Source of the DNA: Streptomyces lydicus
GTDB taxonomy: Bacteria; Actinomycetota; Actinomycetes; Streptomycetales; Streptomycetaceae
NCBI RefSeq assembly: GCF_000717345.1
Contig: NZ_JNZA01000012.1
Coordinates: 186,001 to 250,000, forward strand
Direction: 5' to 3'
DNA length: 64,000 bases
Positions within the stretch are counted from its first letter, which is position 1. Every line of letters starts with the position of its first letter. Below the pieces are notes generated by a model, which did not search any database, was not told the DNA's origin, and saw only the letters and a program-made list of their open reading frames with translations. A program made the translations under genes and the position numbers. Of this stretch, positions 27,721 through 36,696 are shown piece after piece.

Positions 27721-28962
27721 GTGGAAGACTCGTTCGCCGGCCGGTGTGTGCTCGTGGTCTCGACCAACTACGCACCCGAACACACCGGCATAGGGCCGTA
27801 CTCGACGCAGATAGCCGAGCATCTCGCCGCGTCGGGCGCCGACACACATGTCCTCGCGGGCATGCCGCACTACCCGGCGTGGGAGGTGGCGCAGGGCTAC
27901 CGCGGCCGGTGGCGGCTGCGGGAGCGGCGCGGCGGGGTGACCGTGCACCGTCGCCGGCACACCGTCCCGCCGCGCCAAACCGCCGCGCACCGCGCGCTGT
28001 TCGAGGCGAGCATCCTCGCGCACGGTGCCCTGGCGCCCCCGCGCATCCGGCCCGACGTGGTGCTCACCCAGATGCCCACCCTGGCCGGGGGAGTGCTGGG
28101 CGGGCGGCTGGCCCGGCGGGCCGGCGCCCCGCACGTCGTGGTCGTCCAGGACCTGATGGGCGCGGCCGCGGAACAGAGCGGCATCCGGGGCGGTGGCCGG
28201 GCCGCCGCCCAGGCCGCGGCGGTCGAGGGCAGGATCCTGCGCGGCGCCGCGGTCGTCGGCGTGGTGCACGAGTCGTTCGTGGACCGGGTCGCGGCGATGG
28301 GAGTGCCCCGGTCCCGGGTGCACGTGGTGCCCAACTGGACGCATGTGCAGGGCCCGAGCGGCGACCGGGAGCGGACCCGGGCCCGGCTGGGCTGGCAGCC
28401 CGGGGAGACCGTGCTGCTGCACGCCGGGAACATGGGCCTCAAGCAGGGACTGGAGGTCCTCGTCGAGGCCGCCAGGCTCGCCGACCAGGACGCCGCGCCC
28501 GTACGGATCGTGCTCATGGGCGACGGCAACCAGCGCGCGCACCTGCAGCAGCTCGCCGCCGGCGTCTCCGCGCTGTCCTTCCTGCCGCCGGCCGGCGCCG
28601 GCGAGTTCCCCGACATGCTCGCCGCCGCGGACGTCCTCGCGGTGACCCAGAAGGCCACCGTGCTCGACATGAGCCTGCCGTCCAAACTGACGTCGTACTT
28701 CATGACGGGACGGCCGGTGATCGCCTCGGTGGCCGCCGAGGGAGGCACCGCCCAGGAGGTGCTGCGCTCGGGCGCCGGGACGGTGATCGCCCCGGAAGAT
28801 CCGAAGGCGCTGCTGGCGGAGGTGCGCGCGCTCGCCGACGACCCCGCGCGGGCCGCCCGGCTCGGTGCCCGCGGCCCGCACTACGTCGAGGAGCGGCTCA
28901 GCAGCCGGGCGGGCCTGGAGCGGATCACCGGACTGCTCCGCCTCGCCACGGCCGGCCGGTAG
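27721..28962 (+). CDS. GT4 family glycosyltransferase, WcaI-like
   Basis: A 413-residue cytoplasmic glycosyltransferase of GT-B fold. The N-terminal VVSTNYAPEHTGIGPYSTQ and the MPHYPAWEV motif are characteristic of the WcaI-type colanic-acid fucosyltransferase group. The C-terminal half has LLHAGNMGLKQGLE (donor-binding start) and the late (P)EDPKALLAEV region. This fits transfer of a sugar, possibly fucose from GDP-fucose made by the nearby gmd and fcl genes. The GTG at 27721 has AGAGGGAG 6 bases upstream; the ATG at 27694 is less well supported. It is divergent from the polymerase operon with a 156-base promoter region and converges on the next glycosyltransferase. Confidence 0.85.
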   Translation: MEDSFAGRCVLVVSTNYAPEHTGIGPYSTQIAEHLAASGADTHVLAGMPHYPAWEVAQGYRGRWRLRERRGGVTVHRRRHTVPPRQTAAHRALFEASILAHGALAPPRIRPDVVLTQMPTLAGGVLGGRLARRAGAPHVVVVQDLMGAAAEQSGIRGGGRAAAQAAAVEGRILRGAAVVGVVHESFVDRVAAMGVPRSRVHVVPNWTHVQGPSGDRERTRARLGWQPGETVLLHAGNMGLKQGLEVLVEAARLADQDAAPVRIVLMGDGNQRAHLQQLAAGVSALSFLPPAGAGEFPDMLAAADVLAVTQKATVLDMSLPSKLTSYFMTGRPVIASVAAEGGTAQEVLRSGAGTVIAPEDPKALLAEVRALADDPARAARLGARGPHYVEERLSSRAGLERITGLLRLATAGR

Positions 28963-28966
28963 GACC

Positions 28967-28994
28967 GGGCGGCGGGGCCGGGCCCCCGCCGCCC
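28967..28994. terminator. Convergent hairpin terminator
   Basis: An 11-bp perfect stem (28967-28977 with 28984-28994, 6-base loop) in the 35 bases separating two convergent glycosyltransferase genes. Confidence 0.75.
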
Positions 28995-28997
28995 TCC

Positions 28998-30116
28998 TCA
29001 CCAGGCTCCCGTGACGGACCGGTAGTACTCCTCCAGCCGGTCGGCCACGGCCGTGAGCGAGAACTCCGCGTCGACGGCCGCCCGGCCCGCCCGCGCCACC
29101 CGCTCGCGCAACGCGTCGTCCTCCAGGAGCCGCAGCACCGCATCGGCCAGCTGCTCGGGGGAGCCGTCGGTCACCACGGCGGCCTCCCGGCGCCGGAGCG
29201 TGCCGGCGATACCGCAGCTGTCCGTGCAGACCACCGGTGTGCCCACCGCCAGCGACTCCAGCACGCTCATCGGGAACGGCTCGTCGACGCTGGGCAGGAC
29301 GTACACGGTGGCCCGCGCGGTCCGGCGCACCGCCGCGTCGTGCTCCAGGGCGCCGCCGTACGTCACCACCTCGCCGAGCCCCTCCTCGGCGATCAGCCGC
29401 CGCACCTCGGCGAGCCGCCCCTCGTCCGAACCGTGCACGGTGAACGTCGCATCGGGCCGCTTGCGGTGCACCAGCGCCGCCATCCGCACGAACGCCTCGG
29501 GCCGTTTACGGGCCTGCAGCCGGGCGAGGAAGAGCACATCGGCCGCCTCGCGCTCCGCCTCGGCCGTCCGGGCGCGCACCCCGTTGTTGAGCCGCACCAG
29601 CCGCGGCCCGCGCGGTCCCAGGACCCGACGCAGCCCGACCTCCTCCTCGTCGGTCAGCACCAACGCGGCGGCCGCCCGGCGCAGCAGCGGGACGTAGACC
29701 CGGTCGAAGACCCGGGCGACGGCGCCGCGGCGGGGCTGGACCATGCCGTGCGTCTGCACCAGGAACGGCCGCCGGCGCAGCACCGCGATCGCGAGTGCGG
29801 CCAGCGAAACCAGATCCCGCCCGGCGTGCAGCTGAAGGACGTCGGCCCGGCCCGTCCGGCGCCACAGCAGCCACGGCAGCCCGGGATGGAACAGGCCGAG
29901 GAACCCTTGCCCCGGGACGAACGTGCGGGCGCGCCGGGAGCGCAGCGGCACCCCGTCCACGGCGCGCGGGGCGGCGCGCCGCCCCCGCCACAGCGAGACC
30001 AGTTCGACGTCGTGGCCCCGCGCGGCCAGCTCGCCCAGCTGCCCGGTCGCCACGCTCACCGGACCGCCGTACGCCCCGTCGTCGCTGACCAGGGTGACGA
30101 CATGGGTGATCCTCAC
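28998..30116 (-). CDS. GT4 family glycosyltransferase
   Basis: A 372-residue GT-B glycosyltransferase. The N-terminal acceptor domain opens with ITHVVTLVSDDGAYGGPVSV. The C-terminal donor domain has VLFLARLQARKRPE, and the nucleotide-sugar EX7E-type stretch EPFPMSVLESLAVGTPVV contains the paired glutamates. It is therefore a retaining enzyme using an NDP-sugar. GGAGG lies 7 bases before the GTG at 30116, which overlaps the preceding acyltransferase stop (GTGA). It is the last gene of the gmd-acyltransferase-glycosyltransferase operon. Acceptor and sugar cannot be read from sequence. Confidence 0.87.
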   Translation of the reverse strand: MRITHVVTLVSDDGAYGGPVSVATGQLGELAARGHDVELVSLWRGRRAAPRAVDGVPLRSRRARTFVPGQGFLGLFHPGLPWLLWRRTGRADVLQLHAGRDLVSLAALAIAVLRRRPFLVQTHGMVQPRRGAVARVFDRVYVPLLRRAAAALVLTDEEEVGLRRVLGPRGPRLVRLNNGVRARTAEAEREAADVLFLARLQARKRPEAFVRMAALVHRKRPDATFTVHGSDEGRLAEVRRLIAEEGLGEVVTYGGALEHDAAVRRTARATVYVLPSVDEPFPMSVLESLAVGTPVVCTDSCGIAGTLRRREAAVVTDGSPEQLADAVLRLLEDDALRERVARAGRAAVDAEFSLTAVADRLEEYYRSVTGAW

Positions 30117-30682
30117 CGCGTGCCTCCGGTGGTGTGCACGGTCCCCGCGGGGACGTCCCGGTGGGCGACCGCCCCCGCGCCGACCACCGCGCCCGCGCCG
30201 ACGGTCACCCCGCGCAGCACCATGGCGCGGGCGGCCACCCAGGCTCCCGGCTCCAGCCGGATCGGCCCGTTGTCGAACTCGAAGGTGGGCGAGCGGCGTT
30301 GGTGGCTTCCGGTGCACAGCACCGCGCCCTGCGACACGCAGACGTCACTGGCGATGCTGATCGGCTCCAGAGTGATCAGCCAGGCGTCCTCGCCGACCCA
30401 GACGTCGTCGCCGATCGTCAGCTTCCACGGCCACTGCACCCGGACCCGGTGCCGGATGAGCACCCGGTCACCGACCCGGGCGCCGAAGGCGCGCAGCAGC
30501 GCCGGTCGCAGCCGCGGCGGGCACCACCACTTCACGAACACCACGTTCAGGACGGCGAACCAGGCGACCTGGGTCAGCAGCCCGCGGCCCTTGTCGTAGC
30601 CGGCGCCGGTGAAGCCGCGCAGCCGCCGGGCCGTGACGGCGGACGGAGCGGAAGGGACCGGGGGAACAGCGGAACGACTCAT
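30113..30682 (-). CDS. WcaF-like hexapeptide-repeat acyltransferase
   Basis: A 189-residue left-handed beta-helix acyltransferase that most resembles the WcaF colanic-acid O-acetyltransferase group. It would decorate a sugar of the repeat unit using acetyl-CoA. Hexapeptide repeats are visible in [25 protein letters not shown] and [14 protein letters not shown], with a conserved internal [13 protein letters not shown] segment. A short hydrophobic stretch ([12 protein letters not shown]) near residue 45 may lie on the membrane. The ATG overlaps the gmd stop by 4 bases, and the stop overlaps the next glycosyltransferase start. Confidence 0.85.
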   Translation of the reverse strand: MSRSAVPPVPSAPSAVTARRLRGFTGAGYDKGRGLLTQVAWFAVLNVVFVKWWCPPRLRPALLRAFGARVGDRVLIRHRVRVQWPWKLTIGDDVWVGEDAWLITLEPISIASDVCVSQGAVLCTGSHQRRSPTFEFDNGPIRLEPGAWVAARAMVLRGVTVGAGAVVGAGAVAHRDVPAGTVHTTGGTR

Positions 30683-31692
30683 CGGTCCACCCGCACCCGG
30701 TGGCCGGAGAGCTCGTCCTCCAGCTGCCGTACGTCCGACTCGACCATGATCCGCGCCAGTTCGTCGAACTGCACCTTCGCCGACCAGTCCAGCAGGCTCC
30801 TGGCCTTGGACGGATCGCCGATCAGCGCGTCCACCTCACTGGGCCGTTCGTACTTCGGGTCGAAGCGCACACTGCGCTCCCAGTCCAGCCCGACGGTCTC
30901 GAACGCGGCCTGCAGGAAGTCCCGTACGGTGGCGGCCACCCCGGTCGCCACCACGTAGTCGTCCGGCTCGTCCTGCTGGAGCATCAGCCACATGGCCTCC
31001 ACGTACTCCGGGGCGTACCCCCAGTCCCGGACGGCGTCGAGGTTGCCGAGGTAGAGGTGGTCCTGCAGGCCCGCCTGTATGCGGGCCACCGCGCGGGTGA
31101 TCTTGCGGGTCACGAAGGTCTCGCCGCGCCGCGGGCTCTCGTGGTTGAAGAGGATGCCATTCACGCCGAACAGCCCGTACGCCTCGCGGTAGTTGACCGT
31201 CGACCAGTACGCCATGACCTTGGCGCAGCCGTACGGGCTGCGCGGGTGGAACGGCGTCCCCTCGTTCTGCGGCGGCGGGGTGGCGCCGAACATCTCCGAC
31301 GACGACGCCTGGTAGAGCCGGGTCCGGATGCCGCTGGCGCGGATGGCCTCCAGCAGCCGCACCGCGCCCAGACCGGTCACGTCGCCGGTGTAGAGCGGCG
31401 CGTCGAAGGAGACCCGGACATGGGACTGGGCGCCGAGGTTGTAGACCTCGTCGGGCTGCACGTCGCGCAGCAGATTCACCAGCGCCACCCCGTCCGACAG
31501 GTCGACGTGGTGCAGCAGCAGCCGCCGGTCGGGGGTGTGCGGGTCCTGGTAGATGTGGTCTATGCGCTCGGTGTTGAAGCTCGACGAGCGTCTCATCAGC
31601 CCGTGCACTTCATAGCCCTTGCTCAACAGCAACTCTGCCAGATACGAACCGTCCTGGCCGGTGATACCGGTGATCACGGCGGTTTTGGGCAT
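30679..31692 (-). CDS. gmd: GDP-mannose 4,6-dehydratase
   Basis: A 337-residue short-chain dehydrogenase that converts GDP-D-mannose to GDP-4-keto-6-deoxymannose with NADP. The cofactor motif [16 protein letters not shown] at the N-terminus, the SSSEMFG segment and the [10 protein letters not shown] (YxxxK) catalytic pair are diagnostic, as is [17 protein letters not shown]. Length matches the family. The ATG at 31692 lies after GGGGGAAG. Two upstream ATGs in frame are less likely. It starts the operon with the acyltransferase and a glycosyltransferase, and it is divergent from fcl, which performs the next step toward GDP-L-fucose. Confidence 0.95.
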   Translation of the reverse strand: MPKTAVITGITGQDGSYLAELLLSKGYEVHGLMRRSSSFNTERIDHIYQDPHTPDRRLLLHHVDLSDGVALVNLLRDVQPDEVYNLGAQSHVRVSFDAPLYTGDVTGLGAVRLLEAIRASGIRTRLYQASSSEMFGATPPPQNEGTPFHPRSPYGCAKVMAYWSTVNYREAYGLFGVNGILFNHESPRRGETFVTRKITRAVARIQAGLQDHLYLGNLDAVRDWGYAPEYVEAMWLMLQQDEPDDYVVATGVAATVRDFLQAAFETVGLDWERSVRFDPKYERPSEVDALIGDPSKARSLLDWSAKVQFDELARIMVESDVRQLEDELSGHRVRVDR

Positions 31693-31875
31693 GGCTTCCC
31701 CCATGAGAAGTGATGGTGTTTCGGATCGAATGGTCAATTCCCCACGTGCCGTGGACAGACGGGGCGCGGGGCGTGGACGCTACCCGCTCGGTGATCGAGG
31801 GTCGAGAGCGAAGAGCGGCAGATATTTCCGGAAATAGCCGGTGGGTGTATCGGGTTCACTGCCACAATCCGGCAC

Positions 31876-32820
31876 ATGAATGACTTGCTGCCCCCACCCG
31901 CCCGCGTCTTCGTCGCCGGCCACCGCGGCCTGGTCGGCTCCGCCGTAGCCCGGCGGCTGTCCGCCCGGGGCTACGACGTGCTGACCCGCACCCGCGCCGA
32001 ACTCGACCTGCGGGACGCCGCCGCCACCGCCGCCTACCTGCGCAAGACCCACCCGGACGCGGTCGTCCTGGCGGCCGCCAAGGTCGGCGGGATCATGGCC
32101 AACAGCACCAGCCCGGTGCAGTTCCTGGAGGACAACCTGAGCATCCAGCTCAGCGTCATCGCCGGCGCGCGCCAGGCGGGCGTGCGACGGCTGCTGTTCC
32201 TCGGGTCGAGTTGCATCTACCCCCGGCACGCCCCCCAGCCCATCACGGAGGACGCCCTGCTCAGCGGGCCGCTGGAGCCCACCAACGAGGCATACGCGAT
32301 AGCCAAGATCGCCGGCCTGGTCCAGATCCGCTCCTACCGCCGGCAGTACGGCTCCTCGTTCGTCTCCGCCATGCCGACCAACCTCTACGGTCCCGGCGAC
32401 AACTTCGACCTGGAGACCTCGCACGTCCTGCCGGCACTGATCCGCCGCTTCCACGAGGCGAAGGAGAACGGCCTGACCGACCTCACCCTCTGGGGCACCG
32501 GCACCCCACGCCGCGAGTTCCTGCACGTCGACGACCTGGCCGCGGCCTGCGAGGTGCTGCTGCGCCGCCACGACGGCGACGACCCGGTCAACGTGGGCTG
32601 CGGCGAGGACCTGACCATCGCCGAGCTCGCCTCCTGCGTGGCCGCCGCCGTGGGCTACGAGGGCCGGATCTCCTTCGACCCGTCCCGCCCCGACGGCACC
32701 CCGCGCAAGCTCCTCGACATCACCGCCATGCGCGCCCTGGGCTGGGAGCCGACCATCCCGCTGGCCGAGGGCATCGCGCAGACCTACCGGGCGTGGCGGT
32801 CGCAGCCCGCACCGGCCTGA
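31876..32820 (+). CDS. fcl: GDP-L-fucose synthase
   Basis: A 314-residue epimerase/reductase that turns GDP-4-keto-6-deoxymannose into GDP-L-fucose with NADPH. The nucleotide loop GHRGLVGSAVARRL, the catalytic SSCIYP segment, the YAIAKIAG (YxxxK) motif and NLYGPGDNFD are all typical of WcaG/Fcl. The spacing of 183 bases to the divergent gmd start suggests shared control. Together they supply GDP-fucose for the polymer. Transcription runs towards the initiating transferase gene and ends at a hairpin near 32841-32877. Confidence 0.95.
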   Translation: MNDLLPPPARVFVAGHRGLVGSAVARRLSARGYDVLTRTRAELDLRDAAATAAYLRKTHPDAVVLAAAKVGGIMANSTSPVQFLEDNLSIQLSVIAGARQAGVRRLLFLGSSCIYPRHAPQPITEDALLSGPLEPTNEAYAIAKIAGLVQIRSYRRQYGSSFVSAMPTNLYGPGDNFDLETSHVLPALIRRFHEAKENGLTDLTLWGTGTPRREFLHVDDLAAACEVLLRRHDGDDPVNVGCGEDLTIAELASCVAAAVGYEGRISFDPSRPDGTPRKLLDITAMRALGWEPTIPLAEGIAQTYRAWRSQPAPA

Positions 32821-32840
32821 CGCCGCCGGGCTCGCGGTGT

Positions 32841-32877
32841 GCGGGCGGCCGCCCCTCGTCGAGGCGCCGCCGCCCGC
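32841..32877. terminator. Convergent hairpin, probable terminator
   Basis: A 9-bp inverted repeat (32841-32849 with 32869-32877) that encloses a second small hairpin in its loop, in the 76 bases between fcl and the convergent sugar transferase gene. Confidence 0.55.
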
Positions 32878-32896
32878 TCGCCGGGGCCCGCCCCGC

Positions 32897-34402
32897 TCAG
32901 TACGCACCGCGCCCGTCCACCACCGCGCGCAGGGTACGGACCAGCACATCGATGTCGCGGGCGTAGGACCAGTTGTCCACATAGCTCAGATCCAGCGCGA
33001 CGGTCTCGTCCCACGAGAGATCGGACCGCCCGCTGACCTGCCACAACCCGGTCAGCCCCGGCTTGACGGTCAGCCTGCGCAGCTCCGTGCCGTCGTACCG
33101 CTCGACCTCCTCGGGCAGCGGTGGCCGCGGCCCGACCAGCGACATGTGCCCGGCCAGCACGTTGAACAGCTGGGGCAGTTCGTCGAGGGAGAAGCGGCGC
33201 AGCACCCGGCCCGCCCGGGTCACCCGAGGGTCCTGCCGGATCTTGAACATCGCCCCGTCGTGCTCGTTCGCCGCATCCAGCTCGGCCCGCATCCGGTCGG
33301 CGGTGACGACCATGGTGCGGAACTTCCACATCCGGAACGGCATCAGGTCCCGGCCGACCCGGGTCTGCCAGTAGAACACCGGACCGGCGGAGGTGAGCCT
33401 GATCGCGGCCGCCACCAGCACGAAGACCGGGGCGAGCAGCACCAGCAGGAGCAGCGCCCCCACCCGGTCGGTGGCCTCCTTCAGCAGCACCGGAAGCCCC
33501 CGCCGGGCCGCCGGGGCGATGTGCAGCACCGTCAGGCCCGCCGCCTTGGCGAGGCGGACGCGGTGCCGGGAGACGTCGAGCAGCCCCGGAAGTATGGCCA
33601 GATCCCGCCCCTCGTCGTGCACGGCCCAGGCCAGCCGGCGCACCCGCGCGGCGGACATCTGGCGGCCGGGCGCCACGAAGACCAGATCGGCATCGAGCTC
33701 GGCCGCACACCGCAGGACGGTCTCCCCGTCGAGTTCCCCTTCGAGGGCGTCGCCGTCGGAGGCGAGCCGCGCGGGAACGGGAACCGCCGCGTCGATGGCC
33801 TCGTCCCCTATGAGGCAGCTGCCCACGACGACGTACTCGTGGTCGGTGCGGTGCGCCAGCTCCGCCAGCACCACGTCGACGGCGCCGGCCTCCCCGACGA
33901 TCAGCACCCGGCGCAGCGCCTGTGCGCGGCGCCGCACGGCCAGCACATAGCGGTGCACGAGCTTGCGACGGAGCACGGTCAGCGCCAGGCACGGCACCAG
34001 CGCGAGCACACAGACCGCGGTGGCGACCTCGATCCGTGCCACGACGCAGATGACGGCCAGCACGCCGAGCATGGTCAGCCAGTCCCGTACGACCGGCATC
34101 ACGGCGCCGCTGGCGCCGAGTTCATCCCTGCTGTAACGATTCTTTGCCGCGCTCACGACAAGCCAGGAAGCGGCTGCCAGGGCCGCGACGAGCAACGGCT
34201 GCGGCTGTCCCACCGCGGCACAGACGGCGGCTACCGGCGCGAGTATGCCGAGCAGATCCGCGAGCAGTACCCCGTGTAAGAGTCGCCGTTCGGCGGTTCT
34301 GTGCCTGCCTTCCCTGTGCGGTCGCGACGTACGACGATCGAGTTCTGCCGTCGCGGAGGGTGATGAGATCCCCCGTGATGCGGCAGCTTCGAACAACCCC
34401 AT
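32897..34402 (-). CDS. Polyprenyl-phosphate sugar-1-phosphate transferase (initiating)
   Basis: A 501-residue membrane enzyme of the bacterial sugar transferase family (WbaP/CpsE-like). It starts polymer synthesis by transferring a sugar-1-phosphate to undecaprenyl phosphate. Four N-terminal membrane helices (about 60-180), a central Rossmann-like CoA-binding-type domain, a further membrane segment (GALLLLVLLAPVFVLVAAAI) and the catalytic domain follow. The catalytic domain has KFRTMV, RRFSLDELPQLFNVL, MSLVGPRPPLP and KPGLTGLWQVSGRS, all diagnostic. The ATG at 34402 follows a run of six G. Which sugar (Gal, Glc or other) is not readable. Confidence 0.93.
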   Translation of the reverse strand: MGLFEAAASRGISSPSATAELDRRTSRPHREGRHRTAERRLLHGVLLADLLGILAPVAAVCAAVGQPQPLLVAALAAASWLVVSAAKNRYSRDELGASGAVMPVVRDWLTMLGVLAVICVVARIEVATAVCVLALVPCLALTVLRRKLVHRYVLAVRRRAQALRRVLIVGEAGAVDVVLAELAHRTDHEYVVVGSCLIGDEAIDAAVPVPARLASDGDALEGELDGETVLRCAAELDADLVFVAPGRQMSAARVRRLAWAVHDEGRDLAILPGLLDVSRHRVRLAKAAGLTVLHIAPAARRGLPVLLKEATDRVGALLLLVLLAPVFVLVAAAIRLTSAGPVFYWQTRVGRDLMPFRMWKFRTMVVTADRMRAELDAANEHDGAMFKIRQDPRVTRAGRVLRRFSLDELPQLFNVLAGHMSLVGPRPPLPEEVERYDGTELRRLTVKPGLTGLWQVSGRSDLSWDETVALDLSYVDNWSYARDIDVLVRTLRAVVDGRGAY

Positions 34403-34675
34403 GGCCCCCCACTTGGTCGTCCCCTCACTTCCGGCGCGGTCGGGACCCCCGGCGCACAACCGCCTCCGTGTTGGGGGTGAACGCTAGAGCACGTGGCAAC
34501 CGACTGCTGTGGTTTACCTATTTTGAGTGTTCTTGTGTTCCATTGTTTACAGCGCGACTAAGCCATGCTCCAGCTTCGGCCACCGGCGGCGATGATGGCC
34601 GGCGGAAGGAAGACGGGCCTGCGGCCCGCCCCACGAGGTCGTGCGCACCGGCGACCGGACGGCAAGGAGCAGACG
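34403..34675. promoter_or_regulatory. A+T-richer divergent promoter region
   Basis: About 270 bases between the initiating transferase and cupin genes. Bases about 34490-34560 are markedly less GC-rich than the surroundings and probably include promoters in both directions. No clear operator repeat was found. Confidence 0.45.
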
Positions 34676-34972
34676 ATGACGACGAAGGCCCGGGCGACCG
34701 TGCAGCACGAGGACGAGCGGGTGCGGGTCACCCGCTGGGACTTCGAGCCGGGGACCGGCACCGGCCGCCATGTGCACGCGTACGACTACGTCGTGGTGCC
34801 GGTGACCGACGGTCGGATCAGCGTCCGCACACCCGGGGGAGAGGTGTCCGAGTCGGAGCTGCGGGCGGGCGAGTCGTACGCGCGCCCGGCCGGGGCCGAG
34901 CACGAAGTGGTCAACGCCGGCGACAGGTGGCTGGCGTTCGTCGAGATCGAACTCAAGGAATCCCGGGGGTAG
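34676..34972 (+). CDS. Small cupin-domain protein
   Basis: A 98-residue single-domain cupin. The first cupin motif is visible as GTGRHVHAYDYVVVPV (with the metal-binding His pair) and the second as AGESYARPAGAEHEVVN. Small cupins bind metals or ligands, or act as dioxygenase-like enzymes; no substrate can be assigned. GGCAAGGAGCAGACG places the ribosome site before the ATG at 34676, ruling out the longer frame upstream. It stands alone, ends at a hairpin, and shows no functional tie to the neighbouring polysaccharide genes. Confidence 0.82.
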   Translation: MTTKARATVQHEDERVRVTRWDFEPGTGTGRHVHAYDYVVVPVTDGRISVRTPGGEVSESELRAGESYARPAGAEHEVVNAGDRWLAFVEIELKESRG

Positions 34973-34981
34973 GGCGCGCAG

Positions 34982-35009
34982 AGGGGCGCGTGCCACCGCA
35001 CGCGCCCCT
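34982..35009. terminator. Convergent hairpin terminator
   Basis: A perfect 12-bp stem with a 4-base loop (arms 34982-34993 and 34998-35009) directly after the cupin stop and before the convergent YdcF-like gene. Confidence 0.85.
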
Positions 35010-35023
35010 GATGACCGCCCCGC

Positions 35024-36028
35024 TCAGCGGTTCCACCAGATGACGAAACCGCCCAGCACCAGCAGCAGGCAGACACCGAGGTTGACCACCTTGTGGGCCA
35101 GGAACACCGCGGCGAATTCACGGATCGTCGCGCTGGGCCAGAAGTACGCGGCGGTGGGGGAGCCCACGACGTGACCCCGGACCTCGGTCTTCCGGGCCAT
35201 CAGGGCGGCCCGGAAGGCGTGGTAGTTGTTCGTGACCACCACGCACCGGTAGTCCGGCTTCGCCGCCTCCATGATCGCCCGGCTGAAGCGGAGGTTCTCC
35301 TCGGTGGTCCGGGAGCGGTCCTCCCGCACGATCCGGTCCGCGGGGAACCCGCGCTCGATGAGGTAGTCCGCCATTGCATGGGACTCCGGGAGCTGCTCGT
35401 CGGGCCCCTGCCCGCCGGAGGTCAGCAGCAGGGGCGCGGAGCCCCGGGCGGCCATCCGCTCGTACACCGCGCGGCCCCGCTCCAGCCGGCTGGCCAGCAG
35501 CGGCGGCACCTTGGTCCCGCCGATCAGCCCGGAGCCGAGGACGACCACGTAGTCGGCGTCGCGGCGGACCGGCAGCCGTCCGTAGAGGAAGGCGTACCCC
35601 ACGAAGCACAGGAAGAGGAACGAGACGTAGCCGACCAGCCCGACGGCGGTCCCCCCGATCACGAGCAGGGTGCGCGACCGCAGGACCACCGCCGCGATCA
35701 GCAGCCCGAGGACCGAGAAGATGCCGAGCCCGGCCAGCAGCGACAGCAGATTGGCGGGGCGCCTGCCCTCCTTGCGTACCATTTTCACGCCGTTGGAGAT
35801 CAGGAAGCAGGCGAGGACGACGGTTCCCACCGTCGGCAGCGCCAGGAGCGCGACGGCCGCGATCTCCCCCAACAGGGCGTGCGACCGGCCGAGTTTGCCG
35901 ATCAGCGCGAGCAACGCGAAGGTGACGGCGAGCCCCAGATGGATGGCGTTGCCGAACCTGCGGCGGTCGCGCAGCACGCCGAGGCCGAAGAGGGCGAAGA
36001 AGAGAATCGCGGGGACATAGGCCAGCAT
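35024..36028 (-). CDS. YdcF/SanA-like DUF218 membrane protein
   Basis: A 334-residue protein with about five N-terminal membrane helices (to about 150), a DUF218/YdcF Rossmann-like domain (about 158-300), and one last membrane helix. The domain shows DYVVVLGSGLIGGTKVP, LLTSGGQGPDEQLPESHAMADYL, EDRSRTTEENLRFS and VVTNNYHAFRAALMARK, the conserved blocks of the family. YdcF-like proteins are tied to cell-envelope and peptidoglycan-precursor processes, but their reaction is not firmly known. Ribosome-binding support at 36028 is weak. It is probably monocistronic. Confidence 0.87.
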   Translation of the reverse strand: MLAYVPAILFFALFGLGVLRDRRRFGNAIHLGLAVTFALLALIGKLGRSHALLGEIAAVALLALPTVGTVVLACFLISNGVKMVRKEGRRPANLLSLLAGLGIFSVLGLLIAAVVLRSRTLLVIGGTAVGLVGYVSFLFLCFVGYAFLYGRLPVRRDADYVVVLGSGLIGGTKVPPLLASRLERGRAVYERMAARGSAPLLLTSGGQGPDEQLPESHAMADYLIERGFPADRIVREDRSRTTEENLRFSRAIMEAAKPDYRCVVVTNNYHAFRAALMARKTEVRGHVVGSPTAAYFWPSATIREFAAVFLAHKVVNLGVCLLLVLGGFVIWWNR

Positions 36029-36140
36029 GGCTGCATCGTAGACACATTGATCGTGTGCTCTTCACACGATCGGCACCCGGCCATCTCGTCGCCCCCGCGC
36101 CGGACTTCGCGCGCCGGCCACTCCTCGGGACCGGCCGGTC

Positions 36141-36184
36141 GGGGGTGGCGGGCCCGGCCGGGGCTCGCAGGGCCCGCCACCCCC
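36141..36184 (-). terminator. Hairpin terminator downstream of the ricin-like gene
   Basis: A perfect 15-bp GC-rich stem (36141-36155 with 36170-36184, 14-base loop) just after the stop codon of the minus-strand secreted protein gene. Confidence 0.8.
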
Positions 36185-36195
36185 TCAGATCGTCC

Positions 36196-36696
36196 TCAGC
36201 CGATCAGCGGGATCCACCGCTGCTCGTCGGATCCGGTGCACGGCTTGAGCGCCACCGTGTTGAACTCGCCTTCGTCGGCGATGCAGCCGCGGGAGAACTT
36301 ACGGCTGATGAATGTCGAGCCCTCGTCCCGGTTCGCGTAATCCCAGTACTGGGCCTGTATCGCGGTGTTGCAGTTCTCCAGCGTCACCGCCTGGCCGATG
36401 CCCTTGGCGGTGACGCACCGGCCTGCGTGGTGCGCGCTCTCCAGCTGGTAACCCTGGAATCGGCCGACTCTCAGATAGAAGTCCTGCGTTCCCGACGCGT
36501 CGGCCGACCACGCCTTGACGGTGTCATTACCGTAGGCGTCGAGGTTCCGGTCGCTTCCGACATTCTGGAACGTGTAGCGCACGTCCGGCCGGAACGTTGA
36601 GGGCGTCGCTGCCTGGGCGTTGCCGGCGGTCAGCAGCCCCACGCTCAGCAGCGTCGATGCGGATACCACAGCAGCGATGACCTTGCGACTTGCCAC
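36196..36696 (-). CDS. Secreted ricin-B-like (beta-trefoil) protein
   Basis: A 166-residue exported protein. A signal peptide ends near AGNAQAATP. The remaining 125 residues look like a single beta-trefoil carbohydrate-binding domain: an N-terminal YTFQNVGSDRNLDAYGND block, Cys-containing repeats (GRCVTAKGIGQAVTLENC, GCIADEGEFNTVALKPC) and a final QRW of the QxW ricin signature. The paired cysteines probably form disulfides. The GTG at 36696 is supported by AGGAGG 4 bases upstream. No catalytic domain accompanies it. It is a lone lectin-like secreted protein with its own terminator; the ligand is unknown. Confidence 0.72.
   Translation of the reverse strand: MASRKVIAAVVSASTLLSVGLLTAGNAQAATPSTFRPDVRYTFQNVGSDRNLDAYGNDTVKAWSADASGTQDFYLRVGRFQGYQLESAHHAGRCVTAKGIGQAVTLENCNTAIQAQYWDYANRDEGSTFISRKFSRGCIADEGEFNTVALKPCTGSDEQRWIPLIG

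Noticed and set aside
27565..29001. Upstream extension of the polymerase open frame to nearly 1000 codons
   Set aside because: The extension is antisense to a clear WcaI-like glycosyltransferase, and a good ribosome site marks the start at 27564.
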